A stretch of DNA of 64,000 nt, taken from Glycomyces luteolus (GTDB taxonomy: Bacteria > Actinomycetota > Actinomycetes > Mycobacteriales > Micromonosporaceae). The notes under the pieces are model-generated. The model did not search any database and had not been told where the DNA came from. It saw only the letters and a list, made by a program, of their open reading frames with translations. Below, piece after piece: positions 25,088 through 34,589 of this stretch. Position numbers and translations under genes: made by a program. Within the stretch, counting starts at the first letter, position 1; the number at the start of each line of letters is the position of its first letter. The DNA lies in assembly GCF_027622875.1 (NCBI RefSeq), contig NZ_JAPZVP010000008.1, positions 178,161 through 242,160 on the forward strand, in the 5' to 3' direction.

Positions 25088-26062
25088 TCAGGGGTTTTCA
25101 CTCGAGTGTCCAGGGAAGAGGTGCGCTTCGGGGTCGATCGCGACCGCGGCGTTGTTCACCGCCGTGGCGGCCTCGCCGAAGCCGGTGGCGATGAGTTTGA
25201 CCTTGCCCGGGTAGGAGGCGATGTCGCCCGCGGCGTAGACGCGCGGCAGGCTGGTGGCCATCGTGGAGTCGACGGCGATGCTGCGCCGGTCGAGGTCGAG
25301 GCCCCACTCCCCCAGCGGCCCGAGGTCGGCGGTGAAGCCGAGCGCCGCCACGATCGCGTCGGCCGGGAGTTCCTGGGAGCCTTCGTCTTTCACGTCGATG
25401 GTCACGCCGCTCACCTGCTCGGTGCCGTGGATGGCGGTGACCTGGGCGTTGACGCGCACCGGGACGCCGAGGTCCCGCACCTGGTCGACGGTGGCCTGAT
25501 GGGCCCTGAACTTCTCGCGGCGGTGCACGATCACGGTGCTGCGGGCGATGCCGTGGAGGGCGATCGCCCAGTCGAACGCGGAGTCGCCGCCGCCTACGAT
25601 CACCACGTCCTGCCCGGCGTGGGCGGCGAGTTCGGGGACGAAGTAGACGATGCCCGCGCCGTGGAAGTCCTCGGCCGCGGGCAGTGGCCGGGGCGCGAAA
25701 CTGCCGAGGCCGCCGGTGATGAGCACGGCTTCGGCCTCGATGACCTGGCCGTCGGCCAGTTCCAGCACGGGCTTGCCGTCGTGGTGCTCGAGCTTGCTCG
25801 CCTGGCGGCCGAGGAGGTACTCGGGCTCGAACGGGGCGGCCTGGCGCAGCAGGTTGTCCACGAGGTCGCGGCCCTTGATCGAGGGGAATCCGGCCACGTC
25901 GAGGATCTGCTTCTCGGGATACATGGCCGTGATCTGGCCTCCCGCTTCGGGAAGCGCGTCGAGGACGGCGGTCTTCAGGCCGCGGAAGCCCGCGTAGTAG
26001 GCCGCGAAGAGACCGGTGGGCCCGGCGCCGACGATCGCGAGGTCGACGGTGAGGACTGGCAT
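25088..26062 (-). CDS. ferredoxin/flavodoxin-NADP+ reductase (thioredoxin-reductase-like)
   Basis: Flavoprotein of 324 residues in the YumC-type ferredoxin-NADP reductase group. FAD site IVGAGPTGLFAAYYAGFRG (10-28), NADPH site VVIVGGGDSAFDWAI, and the FAD-closing YAAGDIASYPG are visible. The redox CxxC pair of thioredoxin reductase is absent, which separates it from TrxB. It is expected to pass electrons between NADPH and ferredoxin or flavodoxin. It is monocistronic, with the PhoX-like gene upstream behind a terminator. Confidence 0.9.
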   Translation of the reverse strand: MPVLTVDLAIVGAGPTGLFAAYYAGFRGLKTAVLDALPEAGGQITAMYPEKQILDVAGFPSIKGRDLVDNLLRQAAPFEPEYLLGRQASKLEHHDGKPVLELADGQVIEAEAVLITGGLGSFAPRPLPAAEDFHGAGIVYFVPELAAHAGQDVVIVGGGDSAFDWAIALHGIARSTVIVHRREKFRAHQATVDQVRDLGVPVRVNAQVTAIHGTEQVSGVTIDVKDEGSQELPADAIVAALGFTADLGPLGEWGLDLDRRSIAVDSTMATSLPRVYAAGDIASYPGKVKLIATGFGEAATAVNNAAVAIDPEAHLFPGHSSENP

Positions 26063-26125
26063 GGACGATCACCGACTCCGTTGTAGGGACACGTCTCGAC
26101 ATCCTAGCGATCGAGCGGCCCCGAT

Positions 26126-26159
26126 GGGGCTTCGCGGAGACGCGCCTCCGCGAAGCCCC
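26126..26159 (-). terminator. hairpin terminator after the PhoX-like gene
   Basis: Perfect 14-bp stem (26126-26139 with 26146-26159) with a 6-base loop, starting 9 bases downstream of the stop of the PhoX-like gene on the minus strand. Confidence 0.75.
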
Positions 26160-26167
26160 CTTCGGAT

Positions 26168-27319
26168 CTAGAGCGTGCGGAACGGTCCGGACACTTCGAA
26201 CGTCATGCCGCCCGAGCCGGAGCCGGTGGTGCCGCGCTGGGACGAGAAGTAGAGGCGGTTCCCGGCCGGGTTGAACGCGGGGCCGGTGATCTCGGAGGAG
26301 CCGTGGCCGGAGAGCCGCAGGAACGGCGCCACGATGTCGTCGGGCGTGATGATGCAGATCTCCTGGTTGCCGCCGTCCTCGGCGACGAACAGGTCGCCGC
26401 TGGCGGTGGAGCCGGTGATGTTGTCGATGCCGGTGAGCGGCGGGTTGGGGGTGAGCGAGTCGTCGTAGGCGATCTGGATGGAGTTCGCGGCAGTGTCGTA
26501 GGCCCACACCCGGTTGTCGCCCTTGGTGGTGAAGAAGCAGACGCCGTCGGCGTAGTAGCAGCCCTCGCCGCCATTGAAGCGCTTGGTGTTCGCGACCTGG
26601 TTGCGGGTGGCGGTCGGGGAGCCGTCCGGGTCGGGCACGTTCGCCCAGGCGAGGTTCCCGCCCGACTCGGTGAGCACCTGGAGCTGACCGGAGGAGAGGT
26701 TCCCCCAGGTGGTGGGCTTGAAGCGGTAGAACGCGCCGTCCGACACGTCCTCGGTCAGGTAGATCACCCGCAGGTCGGGGTCGGCCGCGGCGGCCTCGTG
26801 CTTGAAGCGGCCCATCGCGGGGCGCTGCACCGCGGCGGCACCGGTGAGCGGGTAGGTCTCGTAGACGTAGCCGAGGTCGACCTCCTCGCAGGACAGCCAG
26901 CTGTTCCACGGGGTCGCGCCCCCGGCGCAGTTCTGGCGCGTGTTGGAGAGCGTGCGGTAGGCGGCGGTGATGGTCCCCGAGGAGTTGAAGCGCAGGGCGC
27001 TGGCCCCGCCGCCGGGGCTGATCTCGGAGTTGGAGGTGTAGACCCAGCCGGTGCCGTCGGCGAAGCAGGCGCCGCCGTCCGGGGCGTTGTGCCACGTGTA
27101 GGAGGTGCCGGACACGGTCTGGGAGGAGCGGGCGACGATGCGGGAGGTGAAGCCCTGCGGGAGCATGACGCCGTTGGCGTCGGCGGACCGCAGGGAGCCG
27201 TACGGGCTCGGCCCGGTCTGGGCGGGGTAGGCGGCGAAGGACGGGCGGGTCATGGTGAAGCCGAAGGCGACGGAGCCGGTGCCGACCACGGCTGCTCGCA
27301 GGACGTTACGACGTTGCAT
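26168..27319 (-). CDS. Tat-exported PhoX-like phosphatase-family protein
   Basis: Secreted protein of 383 residues from the PhoX/DUF839 beta-propeller family. The N-terminus MQRRNVLRAAVVGTGSVAFG carries a twin-arginine signal and ends near PSFA-AY. The mature part includes NCAGGATPWNSWLSCEE (the family's conserved cysteine and glutamate region) and VAEDGGNQEICIITPD. It is shorter than classical PhoX enzymes (over 600 residues), so this is the short subfamily whose substrate is unknown. Calcium and iron cofactors are expected by analogy. It diverges from nothing close; a 160-bp gap separates it from the carboxylase gene end. Confidence 0.82.
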   Translation of the reverse strand: MQRRNVLRAAVVGTGSVAFGFTMTRPSFAAYPAQTGPSPYGSLRSADANGVMLPQGFTSRIVARSSQTVSGTSYTWHNAPDGGACFADGTGWVYTSNSEISPGGGASALRFNSSGTITAAYRTLSNTRQNCAGGATPWNSWLSCEEVDLGYVYETYPLTGAAAVQRPAMGRFKHEAAAADPDLRVIYLTEDVSDGAFYRFKPTTWGNLSSGQLQVLTESGGNLAWANVPDPDGSPTATRNQVANTKRFNGGEGCYYADGVCFFTTKGDNRVWAYDTAANSIQIAYDDSLTPNPPLTGIDNITGSTASGDLFVAEDGGNQEICIITPDDIVAPFLRLSGHGSSEITGPAFNPAGNRLYFSSQRGTTGSGSGGMTFEVSGPFRTL

Positions 27320-27481
27320 GAGGCGGTTCCTTTGCGGGCGATGATGGGGATCGCTTGGCCCACATACCGTAAGGAATCGACGGCGCTCCGCGTGGCAACT
27401 CGGCGGGACGGGTCGGTGATGACTCGGTGACCGCGACGTGAACGTCGTTCGCGCACAACGCCGTCCCCGCCGCGTGCGGCC

Positions 27482-30400
27482 TCAGCTCGGTTCCAGAACC
27501 GCCAGCGGGTTCCCTTGGGCGACAAGATCACCCGGGCCGGCCAGGAGCTTCAGGACCCGGCCGGACTGCGGTGCGAGGACCGGCGTCTCCATCTTCATCG
27601 CCTCCAGGACGAACAGCGTGTCGCCCGCCGCGACCTCCTGCCCCGGTTCGACCAGGGCCTTCCACACCGCGGCCGCAAGCGGTGCGGCCACCACGGCCCC
27701 GCCCGGCGGGGCGGCCACGTCCTCGGTCGGGGCGGCGGGCGGTTCGGCCTGCTGGCGGTCGAACTCGCCCGATGCCTCCCAGGCGGCGGGGGGGGGGGCG
27801 CGACCCGCCGGAGGGCGCGGGCGGATAGCGGCGGGGGGCGAGGGGCGGTTCGGCCTGCTGGCGGTCGAACTCGCCCGATGCCTCCCAGGCGGCGCGTTCG
27901 GCACCGAACGCCTCCGCGTGGCGCGCTTTGAAAGCGTCGATGCCATCGGCGTTCGCATCGAGGAAGCGGCGGTAGTCGGCGTAGCGGAACTCGCCCTCGG
28001 CGGTCCGCGGGACGAAGCGGCCCGCGTCCATCTCGGCCCGCAGCTCCCCCAGCTCCTCGGTGCCGACCGGGTACCAGCGGATGCGGTCGAAGAAGCGCAG
28101 CAGCCAGGGCTTGCCCCCGGTGAACGGCCCGCGCTGGCGGTGGGTGTTCCAGACCTGCACGGTGCGGCCGACGAACTGGTAGCCGCCGGGCCCCTCCATG
28201 CCGTAGACGCACAGGTAGGCGCCGCCGATGCCGACCGCGTTCTGCGGCGTCCAGGTGCGCGCCGGGTTGTACTTGGTGGTCACGAGCCGGTGCCGCGGAT
28301 CGAGCGGGGTCGCAACGGGCGCACCGAGGTAGACGTCGCCGAGGCCGAGCACCATGTACTCGGCGTCGAACACCGTGCGGTATACATCGTCCACAGTGTC
28401 CAGTCCGTTCATGCGGCGGATGAACTCGATGTTCCAAGGGCACCAGGGCGCGTCGTCGCGCACGCCGTTCATGTACCGGTCGATGGCCTCGCGGGTGGCC
28501 GGGTCGTCCCAGGACAGCGGCAGCCAGACCTCGCGGCTCGGCACGGCGAGCTCCGCCGTGGACGGCAGCGTCGATTCGATTGCCGCCAGTTGATCGACGA
28601 GCGCGGACTGGCGCAGCCGAGCCGGGTCGAAGTGGACCTGGAGGCTGCGCACCCCTGGGGTGAGGTCGAGCAGCACGCCGTCGCCGAGCCGCTCGGCGAC
28701 GGCCTCGGCCAGGGCGTGCACGCGCATCCGCAGGGCGAGGTCGAGCAGGTTGGGCCCGTATTCGACCAGCACGTTATCGTCGCCGGAGCGGCGATAGGCG
28801 ACCGCCGGGGCGTCCGGGCGGGCCGCGATGCCCTCGAGCACGCCGCCGTCAGCGACCGCGGGGCGGTCGGGGGCCGGGGCGAGCGCGGGGCGGCGCCGGG
28901 CGGCTGGGACGCTCGCGTCGCTGACGGGGACGAAGCGGACGGCGTCGCCGGGCCGCAGCTGCCCGAGCCGCCAGCGGTGTGCCGCGATCACCGTTGCGGG
29001 GCAGACGAAGCCGCCGAGACTCGGCCCGTCGGGGCCGAGGAGGACGGGCATGTCGCCGGTGAAGTCGACGGCGCCGATCGCGTACGCGTTGTCGTGGATG
29101 TTCGAGGGGTGGAGCCCGGCCTCGCCGCCGTCCGGTCGGGCCCAGCGCGGTTTGGGGCCGGTGAGGCGCACCCCGGTGCGGGCGGAGTTGAAATGGACTT
29201 CCCAACGGGCGCTGTAGAAGTCGTCCATGTCCTCGCGGGTGAAGAACTCCGGCGCGGCGTGCGGGCCCTCCACCACGGGCAGCTCCCACGTGTTCGTGAA
29301 GCGGGGCCGGTCCGTTTCGGGCACGGGGGCGGTGGCGGTGGGTCCGGCGTGAGCGGCGCGGAGCACGTCGCCCGGTTTGAGCGCGCCTCCGGTGAGGCCG
29401 CCGATCTCGCCGAGGGTGAAGGTGGCGGCCGAGCCGAGGTAGCGCGGTACGTCGAGGCCGCCGCGCACGAGCAGGTAGGTGCGGATGCCGGTGGTCTCGG
29501 GCGCGCCGATCGCGAGCTCGGCCCCTGCGGGGACGGTGAACGGCTCCCATTGCGGCGCGGGCGCTCCGGCCAGGGTCAGCGGGGCGGGCGCGCCCGTGAC
29601 GCACACGGTGGTGTCGTGGCTGAACCGCAGCGTCGGCCCCTGCGCGACGCATTCGAGGCCCGGGGCGCCTTCGGGGTTGCCGAGAGCGCGGTTGCCGAGC
29701 CGGAACGACAGGTCGTCCATCGGGCCCGAGGGCGGCAGGCCCACTTGCCAGTAGCCGGTGCGGCCGGGCCAGTCCTGGATCGTGGTCTGCGTCCCGGCGG
29801 CGAGCACGTCGATGCGGGGGCGCGGGTCGCACACGTCGGCGAGGGTGGCGGTGGTGTGGCGGGCGGCCGCGAACTCGGGGTGGGCGAGGGCGGCGGCGAG
29901 CTGGCCCTGGTTGGTCTCGACCCCGGCGATACGCAACTCCCCCAAGGCGTTCGCGGCGGTGGCGATGGCGTCCGCCCGGGTGGGGCCGTGGCTGATGAGC
30001 TTCGCGATCATCGGGTCGTAGTGGGGGCCGACCTCGGCACCGGCTTCGATCCACGTGTCGACGCGGACGCGTTCGGGGAGGGTGAGGTGGGTGACGGTGC
30101 CGGTGGAGGGCCGGTGGCCCTGGGCGGGATCCTCGGCGTACAGGCGGGTCTGCACGGCGTGGCCGCTCGCGCGCAGCGGCCGGCGCATCGGGGCCGCGTC
30201 GCCTTGGGCGAGGCGGAGCATCCACTCCACCAGGTCCACGCCGAAGACCGCTTCGGTGACGGGATGCTCGACCTGGAGGCGGGTGTTCACCTCGAGGAAC
30301 GCGACCTCCTCGCGTTCGGTGTCGTAGAGGAACTCGACGGTGCCCGCGGAGCGGTAGCGCACGTCCGCGCAGAGCCGCTGCGCCGCTTGCTGGTAGCGCT

Positions 30401-31157
30401 CGCGCAGGTGGTCGGGGACGGCGGGGGCGGGGGCCTCCTCGATCACCTTCTGGTTGCGGCGCTGGAGGGTGCAGTCGCGGTCGCCGAGGATGGTGACCGC
30501 GCCGAGGCCGTCGCCGAAGACCTGCGCCTCGAGGTGGCGGGCGCGGCGCACGAGTCGTTCGAGGAAGAGCCCGGCGTCGCCGAAGCCGGTCTCGGCGAGG
30601 CGCTTGACGCTGTCCCAGGCCTCGCGGAGCTCTGCGGGGTTCGCGGCGGGGCGCATCCCGATGCCCCCGCCGCCTCCGGTCGCCTTGAGCATCACGGGAT
30701 AGCCGATCCGTTCAGCTTCGGCGAGGGCGTGCGCCACGCCGTCGAGGAGCCCGGTCCCGGCGAGCAGCGGGACTCCGGCGGCCTCGGCGGCGGCCCGCGC
30801 GGTGTGCTTGGCGCCGAAGAGTTCCAGGTGTTCGGGGGCGGGGCCGACGAACGCGATCCCGGCGCCTTCGACCGTGCGCGCGAACCCGGCGTTCTCGGAG
30901 AGGAACCCGTACCCGGGGTGGATCGCGCCCGCGCCGGTCGCGGCGGCGGCCTCGAGGATCCTTTCGGGCCGCAGGTAGGAATCGGCGGGGGCCGGGCCGC
31001 CGATGCGCACCGCCGTGTCGGCGGCGTCCACGTGCGCCGCGCCCCGGTCGGCGTCGGAGTAGACGGCCACGGTGCGCAGTCCCATGCGCTTGGCCGTGGC
31101 GATGACGCGCACGGCGATCTCGCCGCGGTTGGCGATGAGGAGGGTGTCGAGGGACAA
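27482..31157 (-). CDS. guanidine/urea carboxylase, biotin-dependent (one frameshift)
   Basis: Large biotin enzyme that adds CO2 to guanidine or urea. It has biotin carboxylase (1-450; IANRGEIAVR, KATGGGGGIGM, FLEVNTRLQVEHPVTE), then KipA- and KipI-like halves (WPGRTGYWQVGLPPSGPMDDLSFRLGN; LGLGDVYLGAP, GIGGAYLCVYGMEGPGGYQ), then a biotinyl domain with EAMKMET. TTG start with GGAG 7 bases upstream. The continuous frame stops at 27528 because one extra base lies in an 11-G run (27788-27798) inside a duplicated Ala/Pro/Gln linker. Removing one G joins both frames into 1224 residues. DUF1989 partners point to guanidine rather than urea. No allophanate hydrolase is fused. Confidence 0.85.
27737..27894. 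repeat. near-tandem 49-bp duplication around a G run in the carboxylase linker
   Basis: Two identical copies of about 49 bases (27740-27788 and 27846-27894), 106 bases apart. Between them is a G/C-rich stretch beginning with eleven G. A period of 105 would be a clean 35-codon duplication of the linker before the biotinyl domain; the extra base breaks the frame. Either the duplication is real and one G is a read error, or the whole interval is an assembly fault. Confidence 0.75.
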
Positions 31158-31158
31158 A

Positions 31159-31818
31159 TCAGGACTCCGCTCTCGCCGAAGCTTGCGAGGGGCTCGGCGC
31201 GGTGACGGCGACGCGGATGGCGGTGGGGTTGAACGCGTTGCACGGGTTGTTGATCTGGGGGCAGTTGGAGATGAGGGCGATGACGTCCCGCTCGGCGCGC
31301 AGCGCGACTTCGAGGCCAGGCGCGGAGATGCCGTCCACGATGCCGAGGCAGCCGTCGTCCTCGACGGGCACGTTCATGAACCAGTTGATATTGCCGGTCA
31401 TGTCGCGCTTGCCCAGGCCCCATTTCGCGCCTTCGTGGAGGAAGTTCTCGACGCACGCGTGCTGGGCCCAGGTCTGGTGGCCGTAGCGGAGGGTGTTGGA
31501 CTCCTTCGAGCACGCGCCGCCGATGGTGTCGTGGCGGCCGCAGTTGTCGGCGGTCACCGTCGCCAGTGGACGGTGTTCGACGTCGCGGAGGATCGACCCG
31601 GTGGTGAGGAACAGCGCCCCGGCAGCCGCGATCGTGTGCTGGGCGCTGTAGCGCAGCGCGGTGTCGGCGGCGTCGAAGAGGAGGAAGTCGACGGCCTGGT
31701 TGCCTTCGAGGTCGGTGATCCGCAGGGTCTGCCCGGCGGCGACGAGACCGGACCAGGGGGCGCGGGCGGCGACCCTCTGCTCTTGAACGACCTGTTCGGT
31801 GGGCGTCTTGATGGTCAT
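31159..31818 (-). CDS. DUF1989 protein, carboxyguanidine deiminase subunit-like (UAAP2)
   Basis: 219-residue member of the DUF1989 family, long called urea-carboxylase-associated protein 2; the family was later shown to act as a two-subunit carboxyguanidine deiminase (CgdAB) in guanidine breakdown. The fold's conserved stretches LEGNQAVDFLLFDAAD, YSAQHTIAAAG, VTADNCGRHDTIGGACSKESN and the tail NPCNAFNPTAIRV include the metal-binding Cys/His residues. It overlaps the upstream paralogue by ATGA and is followed directly (1 base) by the carboxylase gene, so all three are one operon. Confidence 0.88.
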   Translation of the reverse strand: MTIKTPTEQVVQEQRVAARAPWSGLVAAGQTLRITDLEGNQAVDFLLFDAADTALRYSAQHTIAAAGALFLTTGSILRDVEHRPLATVTADNCGRHDTIGGACSKESNTLRYGHQTWAQHACVENFLHEGAKWGLGKRDMTGNINWFMNVPVEDDGCLGIVDGISAPGLEVALRAERDVIALISNCPQINNPCNAFNPTAIRVAVTAPSPSQASARAES

Positions 31819-32675
31819 GCGGCGGCTCCGATCCGGGCGGCGGTGTTGGCGAGGGCGCGGCGGCCCTCCGGGGTGGCGTCCCAGCGGGCGTCGCCGGGGC
31901 CGGTGGGACGCTCGCGCCAGGCGAGGACGCGGACCGGGGTGGCGGTGTAGTCCTCGCGCGGGTCGAGCGCGTGCGGGGCGTTGGCGAGCATGACCAGGAG
32001 CGGGGCCTCGGCGAGGAGGCGCACCCTCCGGCCGGGCCCGGCGCCGCCGAGCCAGTGGAGGCGGCCCTCGCCGTCCGCTTTGAGGCCCTTGAAAAGCGCG
32101 ATGGTCTGCGGGAGGTCGCGGGCGGTGAGGTCGTGCTTGGCGGCGGCGAGCTTGAGCAGTTCGCGGGCGGCCGGGGTCGGGCCCCACGGCGTGCCGTCGC
32201 CGTAGCGCTCCTTGTGCTGGGCGGCGGAGGGGGCGCCGCAGAACGCGTCGTGGCGTCCGGACTCGTCGAGCACCAGGCTCGCCAGCGCGCGGCCCTGGTC
32301 GGAGAGCAGGAGGCTGCCCTGGCCGAGGTAGGCGTTCCACTGGACTTTGACGGTGTCGGGGACGCAGAGGCGCTCCCAGGGGGCTGTGGCCCAGGCGAGG
32401 GCGAGGTGGACGCAGGCGTCGCCGTGGAGGTCGGTGATCTCGAGGACGGTGCCGGGGGCGATCACCTGGTGGGCGTATCCGCCGCCGCCGACGGTCTCGG
32501 CCCAGAGGAGCTGCTCGGGGTCGAGGTATTGGGGGGTGCGGGGGTAGTCGGCGGCGGGGACCCAGGCGCGTTCGGTTGCCGCGGCGGCGGCCTCTTGGGC
32601 GCGGGCGTGGTCGCGGGCGGCGTAGGTGCTGCCGGTGGCCGATGGTTCGGCTTGGGGTTCAGGGGTTTCGGTCAT
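31815..32675 (-). CDS. DUF1989 protein, carboxyguanidine deiminase subunit-like (UAAP1)
   Basis: 286-residue partner of the downstream DUF1989 protein, with an extra N-terminal segment (1-60). It shows LEITDLHGDACVHLALAWA, NAYLGQGSLLLSDQGRALASLV and DESGRHDAFCGAPSAAQHKERYGDG, the same core with diverged details. It is the first gene of the operon; GGAG stands 6 bases before the ATG. An operator palindrome lies 20-45 bases upstream. Together with the next gene it should convert carboxyguanidine to allophanate and ammonia. Confidence 0.88.
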   Translation of the reverse strand: MTETPEPQAEPSATGSTYAARDHARAQEAAAAATERAWVPAADYPRTPQYLDPEQLLWAETVGGGGYAHQVIAPGTVLEITDLHGDACVHLALAWATAPWERLCVPDTVKVQWNAYLGQGSLLLSDQGRALASLVLDESGRHDAFCGAPSAAQHKERYGDGTPWGPTPAARELLKLAAAKHDLTARDLPQTIALFKGLKADGEGRLHWLGGAGPGRRVRLLAEAPLLVMLANAPHALDPREDYTATPVRVLAWRERPTGPGDARWDATPEGRRALANTAARIGAAA

Positions 32676-32694
32676 GGCGGCCTCCGCTCCGATC

Positions 32695-32720
32695 TAATTT
32701 CTATCGATTGACAGAAATTA
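32695..32720. promoter_or_regulatory. operator palindrome before the deiminase-carboxylase operon
   Basis: TAATTTCTATC-GATT-GACAGAAATTA, 11-base arms with one mismatch. The same pattern occurs twice in the symporter/tetR interval. It lies 20 bases upstream of the first DUF1989 start codon. AT-rich in a very GC-rich genome, it is a good candidate for the binding site of the TetR protein encoded at 34590. Confidence 0.8.
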
Positions 32721-32815
32721 ACTCCGCGAGTGTTCGCGGCCGTGACTTCCGGGTTTCGGCTTCGTTGCGTGGCGCGCACAACCGCTCGGCGCGTGCGGGC
32801 TCGGTGAGCGGCAAA

Positions 32816-32853
32816 GGCTCCCGCGGGCGGCGAAGTGGCCGTACGCGGGAGCC
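32816..32853 (-). terminator. hairpin terminator after the symporter gene
   Basis: 10-bp stem GGCTCCCGCG / CGCGGGAGCC (32816-32825 with 32844-32853) around an 18-base GC-rich loop, 13 bases past the symporter stop. It separates the symporter transcript from the deiminase operon. Confidence 0.6.
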
Positions 32854-32865
32854 TGGCTGCGGCGC

Positions 32866-34377
32866 TTAGGCTTTCGCGGCCGCCGGTTCGAGGACCACCG
32901 CGGGGGTCCGCACGGGCGCTCGGTAGGCCTTGGCCGGGCGCATCAGTGCGACCGTGACGTAGGCGGCGGTGCCCGCGAGGAACGCGATGAAGGTGGGCCA
33001 GCCGTCGAAGGACGCGGTGATCGCGTCGTTCTCGAAGTACAGCAGGTCGTTCGGGGCGCCGTACACCGTCGGGGTGAGGGCGAACAGCACGAGGCGGACG
33101 GTGAAGCCGACGGCGATCGCGGCCGCCGCGGAGGCCGCGCCGCCGCGCTTCCACCAGAGCCCCAGGGCGAACGGCACGACGAGCCCGGCGAGCATGAGGT
33201 CGAAGGCGAGGGTGAGCAGGATGCCGGTCTGCGGCACTCGCACCGCCACGAGGACGGCGAGGCCCACGATCGGGAACATCGCGATGCGGCTGGCCCGCAG
33301 CAGCGGGTCCTTGCCCGCGCCGAAGATCTTCAGTTCGGGGAGCTTGCCGGCGTCGGTTTCGCGGATGCCCGCGATGTTGCGTGCGGCGACGGCGCCGGTG
33401 CCGAGGATCGCGCCGTTCGCGGTCGAGCACGAGGCGGCGACGATGGCGGCGAGCACCAGCATGGCGAGCCAGGCCGGTGCGTGGTCTTCGAGGAGCGTGA
33501 AGAGGACCGCGGAGCCCGCGTCGGGGCCGACGATGTCGACCGCGGAGAGGGCCACGTAGCTGAACGGGATGCCGATGAGGAGGGTCCCCGCCGCACCGAG
33601 GAAGCAGGCCCGTCGGGCGACGGAGGGGCTCTTGGCGGAGAAGATCCGCTGCATGAAGTCGATGGCCACGATGTCGCCGACGCCGAGGGCGATCAAGGTC
33701 GCCCAGTTGACCGGTGCGCCTTGGGCGGGGTCGGTCAACTGGCCGAGGTCGAAGGCGCCCATGCCTTCCGGGACGGTGATCCCGTGCGTCAAAGCCACCC
33801 AGGTGAACAGGGCGGCGGTGCCGATGATGGTGATGATCATCTGGGCGGCGGCGGTGTACGAGTCGGAGAACATGCCTCCGGCGACGGTGTAGGTCATGAC
33901 CACGGCGACGATGAGCAGCACGCCGAGGGTGTAGTCGATGCCGAGGAAGTGCTCGAACAGGAAGCCGCCCGCCACGAGGTTCCCGGCGAGGAGCAGCACG
34001 TACGCGCCGATCATCGCGACCGAGGCGATCAGTTCGATGCGGCGGCCGTACCGGCGGGCGTACCAGTCGGGGAGGGTGAGGAGTCTGGCGGCGTTCATGC
34101 GGCGGGCGAAGAACAGGCCGGTGAGGAGCAGGCACAGGGCGAGCCCGATGGGGAGGGTGGCACCGGCCCAGAAGCCGAAGCCGTAGGCGAGGTCGGTGTT
34201 GCCGAGGGTGGCGTTGGAGTCGACCGCCTGGGCCATGAGCCCGGCGGTGACGAGCGGGACGCCGAGCGTGCGGCCCGCGACGAGGTAGCGGCCGGAGTCC
34301 CCGTCCACTTTCTTGGAGACGACGAGGCCGATGACCAGGACGACGACGATTGAGAGCCCTACACCGAGGAGTATCAT
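32866..34377 (-). CDS. sodium:solute symporter (SSS family), guanidine/urea uptake candidate
   Basis: 503-residue symporter with about thirteen membrane segments, starting with a segment that ends in the conserved RYLVAGRTLG turn. GYGFGFWAGATLPIG-like and ADSNATLG-like stretches near residues 50-80 and DSYTAAAQMIITIIG fit the family. Its position beside the carboxylase/deiminase operon and shared operator suggest import of guanidine, urea or a related nitrogen compound. The ATG at 34377 has AAGG 6 bases upstream. It is monocistronic and divergent from the tetR gene. Confidence 0.85.
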   Translation of the reverse strand: MILLGVGLSIVVVLVIGLVVSKKVDGDSGRYLVAGRTLGVPLVTAGLMAQAVDSNATLGNTDLAYGFGFWAGATLPIGLALCLLLTGLFFARRMNAARLLTLPDWYARRYGRRIELIASVAMIGAYVLLLAGNLVAGGFLFEHFLGIDYTLGVLLIVAVVMTYTVAGGMFSDSYTAAAQMIITIIGTAALFTWVALTHGITVPEGMGAFDLGQLTDPAQGAPVNWATLIALGVGDIVAIDFMQRIFSAKSPSVARRACFLGAAGTLLIGIPFSYVALSAVDIVGPDAGSAVLFTLLEDHAPAWLAMLVLAAIVAASCSTANGAILGTGAVAARNIAGIRETDAGKLPELKIFGAGKDPLLRASRIAMFPIVGLAVLVAVRVPQTGILLTLAFDLMLAGLVVPFALGLWWKRGGAASAAAAIAVGFTVRLVLFALTPTVYGAPNDLLYFENDAITASFDGWPTFIAFLAGTAAYVTVALMRPAKAYRAPVRTPAVVLEPAAAKA

Positions 34378-34393
34378 CGGGCACCTTCCGGGG

Positions 34394-34421
34394 TTGATTT
34401 CTATCAGTCGATAGAAATCAA
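34394..34421. promoter_or_regulatory. operator palindrome at the symporter promoter
   Basis: Perfect 28-bp inverted repeat TTGATTTCTATC-AGTC-GATAGAAATCAA with 12-base arms, 17 bases upstream of the symporter start. It is the best copy of the motif also found at 32695 and 34431. Confidence 0.85.
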
Positions 34422-34430
34422 CCGCCCGGG

Positions 34431-34454
34431 GATTTCGATCAACTGACAGAATTT
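34431..34454. promoter_or_regulatory. second, weaker copy of the operator on the tetR side
   Basis: GATTTCGATC-AACT-GACAGAATTT matches the neighbouring perfect palindrome at most positions, keeping ATTTC, ATC, GA and AGAA. It is 37 bases from the first copy (centre to centre) and on the tetR side of the interval, suggesting auto-regulation of tetR. Confidence 0.7.
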
Positions 34455-34589
34455 ATTTCACCGGCATGAACACCCCCGCACAGCGGCAACACGCCAATGC
34501 GGGCCCGGTGTCCCGGACCGCGCTCGCCGACCGGATCAGAAGCCCGCGAACTAGACTGGTGCGCGCACCCAGGACAGGAAGGCGTACCG

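Noticed and set aside
31815-32675. Aminomethyltransferase-like function for the DUF1989 proteins
   Set aside because: The family is sometimes annotated that way, but pairing of two DUF1989 genes with a urea/guanidine carboxylase fits the carboxyguanidine deiminase assignment better.
34378-34589. Guanidine riboswitch upstream of the symporter or tetR
   Set aside because: The interval contains two protein operator palindromes but not the conserved ykkC-type sequences or paired stems.
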